A DNA stretch of 64,000 nt from an uncultured Kangiella sp. Its GTDB lineage: Bacteria > Pseudomonadota > Gammaproteobacteria > Enterobacterales > Kangiellaceae. Where the stretch lies: assembly GCA_947503345.1 (NCBI GenBank), contig CANNCW010000002.1:248001-312000 (forward strand), written 5' to 3'. The number at the start of each line of letters is the position of its first letter. The stretch's first letter is position 1. A program made the translations under genes and the position numbers. Shown here piece after piece: positions 49,516 through 57,128 of this stretch. A model generated the notes under the pieces. The model made no database searches. It was given only the letters and a program-made list of their open reading frames with translations, and had not been told where the DNA came from.

Positions 49516-51318
49516 TTATGGTGTTACAGAATAGGATACAGGAAGTGTAATTACTAGCGACTTCCCTGAAGGAATATCCACCGTAAGGTTGACATCACCT
49601 GTTCCAGATTCAGTAGTTCCTGCTAAGCTACCACTAATACAAGAAGCTGTTCCGTCTCCTGGCGAAACAGCGGGATCGCATACCCAATTACCATTGTTGG
49701 TCACATTTGGTGGCAAAGTATCATTAATAATAGCGCCTATTAAGTTATGAGGTCCTGCATTTGAAACAATAATGGTATAGGTGGTATTTTGCCCTGGCGT
49801 ATAGGTAGTAGCACCATCATCTTTACTGACACTCACATTTGATAAGCAGCCCACGGTAACTAAAGTAGGATCATCATCTGCAGTGAGTCCATCTAAATCC
49901 AAATCACCACCATTATCGGTAGTCGGATCATCACTTAATTCAACGATATTATTAAGATTATCCACATCTGCAGGCTCTATAGCATTATCAATGGGATCCA
50001 TGTTTAATTGTGCTTGATTAGGGATATTAGCTGAAGTGCAAACCGTAGCACTATCGGCAACTCTAACTCGATAACTAAGATCAACAGTACCAGAAGCTGG
50101 AATGCTGCCATTCCAAAAAATATCTTGCCCAGAATTGGTTAAAGTTCCACTCGATGCAGAAATAATCGATTCAAATTCAAAGTTTGCATCTAAGGTATCT
50201 ACAAACTCGTCGGTGGCATTATTAGCTTGCGCAAAATCATCTTGTAAATTAGTCAAAGTTACATTGAAAGTAACCAATTCCCCTGGGCCAATTTGGCCAT
50301 CACTATCTTCATCAGTAAAGCTTTTTGTTGCTGTTAAAAACTCAAGTGCTCCTACAGAATTAGCTTCAAAAGCAAACCAAGCAGCATATTCATCAATACC
50401 AGTTCTTTCTGAGTCATTAACTTGGTCTTCTTCCATATGCACATTGAATTGGGTGGCTTCAATTGCATTTCCACAAAGGCGCAACCAGGCTCCATCACCA
50501 CCATTCATCGAGTTATGCTGACTTAATAAATTAGGTATACCTGCAAAAGTAGTACCATAAGATAAAGCTTGGCATTCATCATTATGTCTATCAACTATCC
50601 GCCCGCCCGTCCTAGCTGCCACATAAGGAACCCCATTATTAGTTCCTGATGTTCTTTCAATCGCTACCCAACCTATTGATTCATTACCATGAGAAGTGAC
50701 CGCTTCGGCACCTTCTAGCGCTAATGTGAATTGAGTATTTGTAGGCGGATTACCTCGATTATTACCATACACAGTAGTCGAAACCCACTCTGGATCATTA
50801 AAAGAGTTAATCGTATGTAATACAGTAGGTGCTGCCGAATAAGTATGTGAATAAGTTATAGTGTCGCCACCGTTGTTATTCCCACCAAACCTTGAACGCA
50901 TTTCGTTGGTATTATGAAGATAGGCTTCAATTTTTGTGCCATCTGGGAAAACCCAGGTTCCTCTTTCTACAACCATCCAGTTAACAGTTTCAGTGCTCCA
51001 AGTAGCTGCACAAGTAACTCCACCGCCAGTAGCGCCAAGATTTTCACAAGGGCTTTGCATTCCTAATTGAAAGCTATTTCCGGTTACAGCTCTCACTCTA
51101 ACGCTTAAAGAGTTACCGTTGCTATGAGTGATAGGGCCTGCAATTACGACAGGGGAAGTATAAGTTTTTTGAGTATTAACCGTTACCCAAGTCCCATTAT
51201 CAATGGTATCGGTGATATCCGCGGAGCCTGTTTCAAAAAAAGCTCCCGCTCTTAATGACTGAGCCATCAAGAGAATAGAAGTTGTTATAAGTATTTTAAG
51301 TATTATTTCAAATTGCAT
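49516..51318 (-). CDS. Secreted protein with three beta modules and a DUF11 domain
   Basis: A 600-residue secreted protein. After the signal peptide (1-25, ending LRAGA) there are three related modules at about 28-125, 145-225 and 240-335, each closing with a similar strand: VNWMVVERG, IGWVAIERT, AAWFAFEAN. The first (YTSPVVIAGP; FQLGMQ) looks like an H-type lectin-like beta sandwich. A calcium-type DEDSDGQIGPGE turn follows and two DUF11/bacterial Ig-type domains fill 340-600 (TYTPGQNTTYTIIVSNAGPH; NDTLPPNVTNNGNW). It ends within the last DUF11 strand with no anchor. Carbohydrate binding is suspected only. Faces the tusDCBE operon divergently. Confidence 0.78.
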   Translation of the reverse strand: MQFEIILKILITTSILLMAQSLRAGAFFETGSADITDTIDNGTWVTVNTQKTYTSPVVIAGPITHSNGNSLSVRVRAVTGNSFQLGMQSPCENLGATGGGVTCAATWSTETVNWMVVERGTWVFPDGTKIEAYLHNTNEMRSRFGGNNNGGDTITYSHTYSAAPTVLHTINSFNDPEWVSTTVYGNNRGNPPTNTQFTLALEGAEAVTSHGNESIGWVAIERTSGTNNGVPYVAARTGGRIVDRHNDECQALSYGTTFAGIPNLLSQHNSMNGGDGAWLRLCGNAIEATQFNVHMEEDQVNDSERTGIDEYAAWFAFEANSVGALEFLTATKSFTDEDSDGQIGPGELVTFNVTLTNLQDDFAQANNATDEFVDTLDANFEFESIISASSGTLTNSGQDIFWNGSIPASGTVDLSYRVRVADSATVCTSANIPNQAQLNMDPIDNAIEPADVDNLNNIVELSDDPTTDNGGDLDLDGLTADDDPTLVTVGCLSNVSVSKDDGATTYTPGQNTTYTIIVSNAGPHNLIGAIINDTLPPNVTNNGNWVCDPAVSPGDGTASCISGSLAGTTESGTGDVNLTVDIPSGKSLVITLPVSYSVTP

Positions 51319-51410
51319 TGCTATATGGTTAATAATTAATAACTAACAAATTCCTTTTCATTGCTATAAAATAGCATATAACTAATTGTATTAGTGTATA
51401 AAATTGTAAT

Positions 51411-51803
51411 ATGGCTATATTTTCTTTAATGGTAACTGCGAATCCTTATACGGCTCAAGGGCAATATACAGCCCTACGCTTTGCCAATGAGGTTATTAAT
51501 AAAGGACACCAGCTAAAACGCATATTCTTTTATGCTGACGGTGTGTTAATCGCCAGTCGATTAAACTGCCCTCCTTCCGATGAAATAAACTTAACTAAAG
51601 CTTGGGCGAAACTGGCCATAGAGAAAGATGTAGAATTAACAGTCTGCGTGACAGCAGCACTAAAGCGTGGAATTGTTAACCAAGCCGAGGCCGATAGAAA
51701 TGCTCTAACTGGTGAAAACCTTGACCCGGCATTTGAAATTTCTGGACTAGGCCAGCTCACTGAAGCCATGCTTGAGTCAGACAAATTAATTACTTTTGGT
51801 TAA
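51411..51803 (+). CDS. tusD: Sulfur relay protein TusD
   Basis: A 130-residue DsrE-fold subunit of the TusBCD sulfurtransferase. The conserved Cys79 in LTVCVTAALKRG receives persulfide sulfur from TusA and passes it to TusE; FFYADGVLIAS is another family segment. It is the first gene of tusDCBE, with 3 bases to tusC. The complex supplies sulfur to MnmA for 2-thiouridine at the tRNA wobble position. In sulfur oxidisers the homologues are DsrEFH, but no dsrAB genes are near, so the Tus role is preferred. Confidence 0.95.
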   Translation: MAIFSLMVTANPYTAQGQYTALRFANEVINKGHQLKRIFFYADGVLIASRLNCPPSDEINLTKAWAKLAIEKDVELTVCVTAALKRGIVNQAEADRNALTGENLDPAFEISGLGQLTEAMLESDKLITFG

Positions 51804-51806
51804 ACC

Positions 51807-52163
51807 ATGAAATCTATTTGTTTTATATTCAATAAGCCCCCTTATGGTGATCATAAAGGTCGTGAGTTGTTGGACATTTGTTTAATGTCAGCAGCTTTTG
51901 ATATGCCAATAACAGTAATTTTCAAAAGCCAAGGCGTTTATCAATTATTACAAAATCAGCAGCCAGACGTCATAAGTGTAAAAAATCATAGTGCTACTTT
52001 TAAGGCTCTCGACTTATATGGTGTAGAAAACATTCTAGTGGAAAGCGAAAGTTTGCTCGAGCACAATTTGAAAATGGAACAATTACTTCCTATCGCGGAA
52101 GCAGTTAGTCAAGATGTTGTTAAACATCAAATTGCCTCAAGTGACTTTGTTATAGGGTTATAG
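51807..52163 (+). CDS. tusC: Sulfur relay protein TusC
   Basis: The 118-residue DsrF-type subunit opens ICFIFNKPPYGDHKGRELLD, with the NKPPYG and RELLD family motifs, and contains VYQLLQNQQPD. It is a structural partner in the TusBCD heterohexamer; the E. coli protein is 119 residues. One base separates its stop from the tusB ATG. Confidence 0.95.
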   Translation: MKSICFIFNKPPYGDHKGRELLDICLMSAAFDMPITVIFKSQGVYQLLQNQQPDVISVKNHSATFKALDLYGVENILVESESLLEHNLKMEQLLPIAEAVSQDVVKHQIASSDFVIGL

Positions 52164-52164
52164 T

Positions 52165-52431
52165 ATGAGCACTTTATTTATCCTCAATCAGCCGGAATTA
52201 CTAGATGACTGCATAACAGTGATGCAGCCTGATGATGCGCTGTTACTAATAGAAAATGCCGTGGTTATCGCCACTAAATCGAGCACTACTCAGTACAAAA
52301 TGTTTGTTCTAAAAGATGACTTAATAGCTAGAGGGTTATTTGAGTCCATACATGATCAATCTACAGCCATAGACTTTTCTAAATTCGTCGAGTTAACCCT
52401 TGCATATGATAAATCGGTGTCTTGGTTGTGA
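52165..52431 (+). CDS. tusB: Sulfur relay protein TusB
   Basis: An 88-residue DsrH-type subunit. It begins [20 protein letters not shown] and has the [11 protein letters not shown] strand usual for TusB. It completes the TusBCD complex. It overlaps tusE by four bases in a GTGA arrangement. Confidence 0.93.
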   Translation: MSTLFILNQPELLDDCITVMQPDDALLLIENAVVIATKSSTTQYKMFVLKDDLIARGLFESIHDQSTAIDFSKFVELTLAYDKSVSWL

Positions 52432-52754
52432 GCTCGATCTTAGAAAATTTATTGCGAGATAAAGAAGGTTATTTAACCGACAGTAGTCAATGGAATGAAG
52501 ATGTTGCCAAAGCGATTGCCGATGATGAAGATTTAGATCTAACTGATGACCACTGGCAAGTAGTGCATTATGTTAGAAACTTCTATGAAGAATTTAACAC
52601 TAGTCCATCGATAAGACCTTTAGTTAAATACTTACAAAATGAATGGTCTAGTGAAAAAGGAAACAGTATCTACCTCGCTCTACTTTTTCCTGAAGGTCCA
52701 GCCAAACAAGCTACAAAGATTGCAGGGCTACCAAAGCCTGCTAGGTGTATTTAA
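52428..52754 (+). CDS. tusE: Sulfur relay protein TusE (DsrC family)
   Basis: The 108-residue carrier takes sulfur from TusBCD and interacts with MnmA. Typical DsrC/TusE segments: [36 protein letters not shown] and the C-terminal KPARCI with the active Cys107. Only one C-terminal cysteine is present in this arm, as in TusE, whereas DsrC proper has two. I choose GTG 52428, which overlaps the tusB stop as GTGA, over TTG 52422. Its stop overlaps the convergent P-domain protein's stop by four bases. Confidence 0.95.
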   Translation: MSSILENLLRDKEGYLTDSSQWNEDVAKAIADDEDLDLTDDHWQVVHYVRNFYEEFNTSPSIRPLVKYLQNEWSSEKGNSIYLALLFPEGPAKQATKIAGLPKPARCI

Positions 52755-53632
52755 TAATCAGCAGGATCTGTTGACCAGGTAACTGTAAAAGTAAATGTTA
52801 CCGAACCATTTTCTGGGATATCCACCGTAATATTATTAATACCTCCTGTCCCTGCAGCTGTATCACAATTTGCGCCGCCTGCAGCAACACAAGTCCAACT
52901 TCCTGAAACAGCACCCGCAGGCAAAGAGTCATTAATTACAATATTATCAACATCAATTGGACCAGCGTTAGCCACTATTATCTCATATATGCTAGTTCCG
53001 CCGGGAGTATAAGTGCCGGAAGAGTCTGATTTAGTTACGCTTATATCAGCATCTGCAGTTGCTTCAATGGTAAGAGTAAAGCTGAAGAAACACAAAGGAT
53101 CTTGACCAGCACTATCCGACATAAAAAGAGTCCAGACTCCGGCAATATTAGTTGTGTTATCAAAGTCAGATAAATTCCCTTGTGGCCGAAAGCTACCTGC
53201 TAGTGGAGTCCCTCCTGGAAATATAGCCCCTTCATCATCAAAGGCTACCGTTATATTTCCAGGGTTAGTATTACCAAAATAGTATCCGGTATTTGCATTA
53301 ACCAAATCAACACTTGTTCCACTTGGACCAATCAGTCTGAAAGTAATTTCATTATTGAAGACACTACCCCCATTATAAGCAAAGCAGCGGCCATTATTAC
53401 GATCTCGCTTATCAAAAGAGATAGCGATATTAACATCAGTAATTTCTGAGTTATTGGGGAAATCTATCGTTGGCACAGAAACGGTTCTGTTAACAGGGCT
53501 GGTTTGTCGGGGATCTACTTCAGCGGGAGTATTGTTAGTGTAAGATTGAGTAATAGGCGCTGCATAACTGATAGAAATGCATACAAAAGATATGACTAGC
53601 GATAATACAATCTTTGAAAAGTAGTTATCCAT
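52751..53632 (-). CDS. Secreted protein with P-like domain and DUF11 domain
   Basis: The 293-residue protein has a signal peptide (ending SYAAP, about 1-24), then a jelly-roll domain at about 30-190 that looks like the proprotein-convertase P domain ([33 protein letters not shown]), and one DUF11 domain at about 195-293 ([27 protein letters not shown]). It ends soon after the last strand ([11 protein letters not shown]), much as the larger DUF11 protein at 49516-51318 does, and their DUF11 domains share TYTPG...Y.I.V.NAGP. No protease domain is attached. Surface or extracellular location inferred. Confidence 0.78.
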   Translation of the reverse strand: MDNYFSKIVLSLVISFVCISISYAAPITQSYTNNTPAEVDPRQTSPVNRTVSVPTIDFPNNSEITDVNIAISFDKRDRNNGRCFAYNGGSVFNNEITFRLIGPSGTSVDLVNANTGYYFGNTNPGNITVAFDDEGAIFPGGTPLAGSFRPQGNLSDFDNTTNIAGVWTLFMSDSAGQDPLCFFSFTLTIEATADADISVTKSDSSGTYTPGGTSIYEIIVANAGPIDVDNIVINDSLPAGAVSGSWTCVAAGGANCDTAAGTGGINNITVDIPENGSVTFTFTVTWSTDPADY

Positions 53633-53821
53633 AAAACATGTTACTCCTACTATTTAATTATAATTATAGCCAAATAAATGTTAAATGCACCAACTAAATC
53701 ATTGATTTTAATGCAAATATGACTTGTAACAAAAGACTGTTAAGTTTTCGTTAAGCTTAGTTGTTAGAAAATACTATCAAAGGTAAAATCACCTTAATTA
53801 TTAGTTTAAGTGGGACAGACG

Positions 53822-54457
53822 ATGAACAAAACAATTATTCAAGTTTTAGCCGTATTAACTCTAGGACTTTTTGCGTTCTCTGCAATAGCAGCAGATCCAA
53901 AAACACGCATGGAGCAAGTAACTAGCCAAATAACCGAAGAAATTTTATCTAACAAAGACAAAATTAAATCAGATTCAGCTTACGCTAAAAGCTTAATTCA
54001 AGATCACTTGTTACCAGAAGTTGATACCAATTACATGACTAAGCGTATTTTAGGTAAAACTCATTGGACAGCAGCAACAGAGACGCAAAGAGCTACTTTC
54101 AGAGATCAGTTTATTGATCTTTTATTGAATAGTTATGCTAAAGGATTAGCTAGTTACAGCGGACAAGCGATTAAGTATGACGATACTAGTTACTCTAAAT
54201 CAGGCAAAACAGCCAATGTACGCTCTACTATCGAAACGGATGATTCACCAATTTTGATCGATTACAGATTAAAAGTACAAGCTGATGGTTCATGGTTAAT
54301 CACTGATGTTATTATTGAAGGGGTAAGCATGGCGAAAAGTTACGCAAGCCAATACAGAGACCAAATCAAAGCAATCGGTCTTGAAGCAACCTTAGAAAAA
54401 CTTGCTGAAGAAAATGTTAAAGCTGCCGAAGCGACAAAAATTACAGATGAAGTTTAA
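53822..54457 (+). CDS. mlaC: Phospholipid transport periplasmic protein MlaC
   Basis: A 211-residue protein with a Sec signal (ending AIAADP) and the MlaC/Ttg2D domain: LLPEVDTNYMTKRILGKTHW, FIDLLLNSYAKGLASYSGQ and DGSWLITDVIIEGVSMAKSY, cut here as LITDVIIEGVSM. It carries phospholipids across the periplasm between MlaA at the outer membrane and MlaFEDB at the inner membrane. In E. coli mlaC is inside mlaFEDCB; here it stands alone, followed by its own terminator. GGGA precedes ATG 53822; an upstream GTG at 53810 is less likely. Confidence 0.93.
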   Translation: MNKTIIQVLAVLTLGLFAFSAIAADPKTRMEQVTSQITEEILSNKDKIKSDSAYAKSLIQDHLLPEVDTNYMTKRILGKTHWTAATETQRATFRDQFIDLLLNSYAKGLASYSGQAIKYDDTSYSKSGKTANVRSTIETDDSPILIDYRLKVQADGSWLITDVIIEGVSMAKSYASQYRDQIKAIGLEATLEKLAEENVKAAEATKITDEV

Positions 54458-54474
54458 TCAGTAACTCAAACACT

Positions 54475-54503
54475 AAAAAAGCCAGCGTTTTGCTGGCTTT
54501 TTT
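54475..54503. terminator. Bidirectional terminator between mlaC and the peroxiredoxin
   Basis: AAAAAAGCCAGC (54475-54486) pairs with GCTGGCTTTTTT (54492-54503); GTTTT loop. It separates two convergent genes. Confidence 0.92.
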
Positions 54504-54518
54504 GTTTCTTATTAAATG

Positions 54519-54992
54519 CTAAAGTAATACTAAAACCGATTCAGCAGAACTTTTATCTAGTCCCTTTTCATCAATTTCAAGAGCTTCAACGACTCCATCA
54601 TTAACGATCATAACAAAACGCTTTGAGCGAACTCCCATCCCCCATTCAGTAGCATCCAAATCCAAACCAAGCGCTTCAGAAAAGTCTGCATTTCCATCTG
54701 CTAGCATAATTATTTCGTTTGCATTTGACGCTTTACCCCAAGCATCCATTACAAACACATCATTTACTGACATACAAATAATTTCATCGACACCTTTGGC
54801 TTTTATCGCATCAGCTTGAACAACAAAACCAGGTAAATGCGCTGCTGAACAAGTCGGAGTAAAGGCTCCAGGAACGGCAAATAGAACTATTTTTTTATTA
54901 CTTAGCAATTCTTGTGTTTGAAATTCAAGAGGACCATCTGTCCCCATAACTTTAATTGTCACATTTGGAATGGTATCGCCAATTGAAATCAT
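54519..54992 (-). CDS. Peroxiredoxin of the Prx5 type
   Basis: A 157-residue peroxiredoxin. The peroxidatic site PGAFTPTCSAAHLPGF at about 43-58 is the Prx5/AhpE-type pattern, and SVNDVFVMDAWG with GMGVRSKRFVMIV follow at the usual spacing. It reduces peroxides using thioredoxin or glutathione/glutaredoxin; no fused glutaredoxin domain is present. GGAG stands six bases before ATG 54992, so an upstream TTG at 55004, which overlaps that site, is rejected. It follows the blc-like gene by 25 bases. Confidence 0.93.
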   Translation of the reverse strand: MISIGDTIPNVTIKVMGTDGPLEFQTQELLSNKKIVLFAVPGAFTPTCSAAHLPGFVVQADAIKAKGVDEIICMSVNDVFVMDAWGKASNANEIIMLADGNADFSEALGLDLDATEWGMGVRSKRFVMIVNDGVVEALEIDEKGLDKSSAESVLVLL

Positions 54993-55017
54993 CTTTTTCT
55001 CCAAGAGTTAAATATTT

Positions 55018-55533
55018 TTAATTATGCTCAATCCACTCTAACTTATCTACTGCAAAGCCATAATTCTGTGCTTTTATAATAAGAGAATCGGTTATTTTTT
55101 TATCTATATTAGGCTTGCGAGCTAAGATCCAAAGAAACTCTCTTTTGGGGCCTGCAACCAAAGCGTATTGATAATTTTCATCATCCAATTCAACAACATT
55201 GTAGCCACCATAAAATGGACCAAAGAAGCTAACCTTCAGTGCAGCAATGTTTTGGTTGCCAATGAAATAAGCTTTACCCTCTGCTTGCTCCCACTCTTGA
55301 GAAACGAAATTAAAGCCTTTGTTAATCACCGATACACCGCCATCATCTCTTAAACTGTAAGTAGCGGTTACATTGTTCAAGTTTTTTTCAAATCTGTTTG
55401 GTAGACGAGCTATTTCATACCAAGTGCCTAAATAACGTTTAAGATCGAAACTATTAACTACCGGCAAGTCTGTTGGAGCGACACTACAAGAAGGTAATAT
55501 GATCATTAAAAGAAAATAGAAAAGCTTTTTCAT
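55018..55533 (-). CDS. blc: Outer-membrane lipocalin, Blc-like
   Basis: A 171-residue lipoprotein; signal MKKLFYFLLMIILPSC with acylated Cys16. The lipocalin barrel begins FDLKRYLGTWYEIARLPNRF, with the GxW motif, and includes AALKVSFFGPFYGGYNVVEL. It closely follows E. coli Blc (177 residues), an outer-membrane protein that binds lysophospholipids. A longer reading to 55560 adds nine residues before the signal and is rejected. Likely in one unit with the peroxiredoxin gene. Confidence 0.92.
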   Translation of the reverse strand: MKKLFYFLLMIILPSCSVAPTDLPVVNSFDLKRYLGTWYEIARLPNRFEKNLNNVTATYSLRDDGGVSVINKGFNFVSQEWEQAEGKAYFIGNQNIAALKVSFFGPFYGGYNVVELDDENYQYALVAGPKREFLWILARKPNIDKKITDSLIIKAQNYGFAVDKLEWIEHN

Positions 55534-55595
55534 ATACAAATAACCAAAAGTTAAAATCAATATTTAACAAAGGACGAGTGAAAATAATGTGAGCT

Positions 55596-55910
55596 TTAGA
55601 TTAACGAATACTCTTTTTCTACTTTAGTAATTCGTACGGTAAAGTCAGAATACCATTTTTCTTTACCATATTTTTGGGCAATTAAATGCTTAGTATTTTG
55701 TTTCCATGCATGAATTGAGTCCAAATCCTGCCAGTAAGAAACGGTAATTCCTAATTGCTCTCGAACTGACTCTCTTCCTAAATAGCCTGCTTGCTCTGAT
55801 GCAAGAGACGTCATTAGCTCTGACATTTGAGAATACCCTTCAGTATTTCCACTCATATAAGATGTAAATATGACCGCATAATACGGTGGTGGTGGTGTTT
55901 TCGCTATCAT
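55596..55910 (-). CDS. ABM (antibiotic biosynthesis monooxygenase) fold protein
   Basis: A 104-residue dimeric alpha-beta barrel-type protein. Residues 9-25 (YYAVIFTSYMSGNTEGY), LGRESVREQLGITVSYWQDL and the conserved HAWKQNTKHLIAQK give the ABM pattern, read here as VSYWQDLDSIHAWK. The family includes heme-degrading and quinone monooxygenases; the reaction is unknown. Its ATG is three bases downstream of the PspC-like gene's stop. Confidence 0.85.
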   Translation of the reverse strand: MIAKTPPPPYYAVIFTSYMSGNTEGYSQMSELMTSLASEQAGYLGRESVREQLGITVSYWQDLDSIHAWKQNTKHLIAQKYGKEKWYSDFTVRITKVEKEYSLI

Positions 55911-55913
55911 GCT

Positions 55914-56096
55914 TCACTCCTCTGGAATAATAAGCCATAAAATGACATATAATAAAGCGCCTACAGTAGCTGTCATTACTGAAGCTACCACATAAATAAT
56001 TCGCATAAGCGTTGGGTCCATATCAAACCGCTTAGCTAAACCACCGCAAACACCTGCTATCACTTTGTTAGACTTTGAACGTTTTAATCCAGCCAT
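55914..56096 (-). CDS. PspC-domain membrane protein
   Basis: A 60-residue protein consisting only of a PspC domain: KRSKSNKVIAGVCGGLAKRF, a DPTLMRIIYV link and one membrane helix at about 33-56 (VVASVMTATVGALLYVILWL). E. coli PspC (119 residues) is a phage-shock sensor partner of PspB; the short form found here is common beside other genes and its role is not fixed. Paired with the ABM-domain gene. Confidence 0.9.
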   Translation of the reverse strand: MAGLKRSKSNKVIAGVCGGLAKRFDMDPTLMRIIYVVASVMTATVGALLYVILWLIIPEE

Positions 56097-56195
56097 TTCA
56101 TATTCCTACAATTTTTTACATTTGCTTAGCAAAAAAACTGCTAAGTTGGATTGAGACTTATAAACACTTTATCAAATATCGTTGGGGAGAAAAAT

Positions 56196-56885
56196 ATGCA
56201 GAAGAAACTATTTGCGGAGTTTTTAGGGACCTTTTGGTTAGTTTTAGGTGGTTGCGGTAGCGCCGTTCTAGCTGCGGGCTTTCCTGAGGTAGGAATTGGA
56301 TTATTAGGAGTATCCATTGCTTTCGGTTTGACAGTCTTAACCATGGCTTATGCCATCGGACACATTTCAGGTTGTCATTTAAACCCTGCTGTATCCGTAG
56401 GTTTATGGTTAGGTGGGCGCTTCGAAGCAAAAGAACTTGGACCTTACATTGTAGCTCAAGTATTGGGTGGTATCGCCGCGGGTGGTATTTTATACCTTAT
56501 CGCCTCCGGTCAAGACGGCTTTAGCACTGCGGCAGGTTTTGCTTCTAATGGTTACGGTGAACATTCACCAGGCGGATATAGCTTAACAGCAGCACTTATC
56601 TGCGAAATCGTAATGACAGCACTTTTCTTAATCGTAATTTTAGGCGCAACTGACAAGAGAGCACCAGCTGGTTTTGCTCCAATTGCAATTGGCTTATGTT
56701 TAACGCTAATTCACTTGATAAGTATTCCTGTAACCAATACTTCCGTAAACCCAGCACGTAGTACAGGTGTTGCGCTATATGTTGGTGATTGGGCTGTTTC
56801 TCAATTATGGTTATTCTGGTTAGCGCCGATCGTAGGCGCGGCAATCGGTGCATTTATTTATAAGTTCATAGGAAAAGAATCTTAA
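56196..56885 (+). CDS. aqpZ: Aquaporin Z, water channel
   Basis: The 229-residue six-helix channel is very like E. coli AqpZ (231). Both NPA motifs are present, [11 protein letters not shown] and [12 protein letters not shown]; the Phe, His (LIHLISIP), Thr and Arg of the narrow water-selective filter can be seen. GGGGAG precedes ATG 56196 by seven bases, so an in-frame start at 56151 is rejected. It sits divergently from the PspC-like gene and ends in a hairpin. Confidence 0.97.
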   Translation: MQKKLFAEFLGTFWLVLGGCGSAVLAAGFPEVGIGLLGVSIAFGLTVLTMAYAIGHISGCHLNPAVSVGLWLGGRFEAKELGPYIVAQVLGGIAAGGILYLIASGQDGFSTAAGFASNGYGEHSPGGYSLTAALICEIVMTALFLIVILGATDKRAPAGFAPIAIGLCLTLIHLISIPVTNTSVNPARSTGVALYVGDWAVSQLWLFWLAPIVGAAIGAFIYKFIGKES

Positions 56886-56913
56886 AAGTTATAAAAACTC
56901 TATTTTTGTACTT

Positions 56914-56939
56914 AAAAGGCGGCTTCTAGTCGCCTTTTT
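56914..56939 (+). terminator. aqpZ terminator
   Basis: AAAAGGCGGC (56914-56923) pairs with GTCGCCTTTT (56929-56938), with one G-T pair, then T. About 28 bases after the aqpZ stop. Confidence 0.85.
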
Positions 56940-56983
56940 GCTTTTAAATCCCGCAAACATTAGGTTTCTTCTAATAAGCCATG

Positions 56984-57128
56984 TATAATCGCCGCCTCGA
57001 AGCATCAGGTCAAATTGTCGAGTGAGTGACTTGCGAGCAGATAGTATCTAGCTCCTACGTGTAATGACCCAGTGCTGATTTTAATGAGATCCATATAGAA
57101 GTATCGATCTCCACAGGTGAATTACAAT
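56984..57128 (+). promoter_or_regulatory. deaD promoter -10 box and long leader
   Basis: TATAAT at 56984-56989 with a CGCCGCC discriminator and no clear -35 box; transcription from about 56996 gives a leader of about 130 bases before ATG 57129. The leader has no T-rich terminator or obvious ORF. Long leaders on deaD mRNA fit cold-shock control in E. coli; control here is inferred. Confidence 0.55.

Noticed and set aside
50102..50521. A 139-codon frame antisense to the DUF11 gene
   Set aside because: Low-complexity Ser/Lys-rich translation opposite a clear secreted protein; no start signal.
51411..52754. Sulfur-oxidation dsrEFH-dsrC genes
   Set aside because: No dsrAB or other oxidation genes, and the last protein has only one conserved Cys in its C-terminal arm, so the Tus role fits better.
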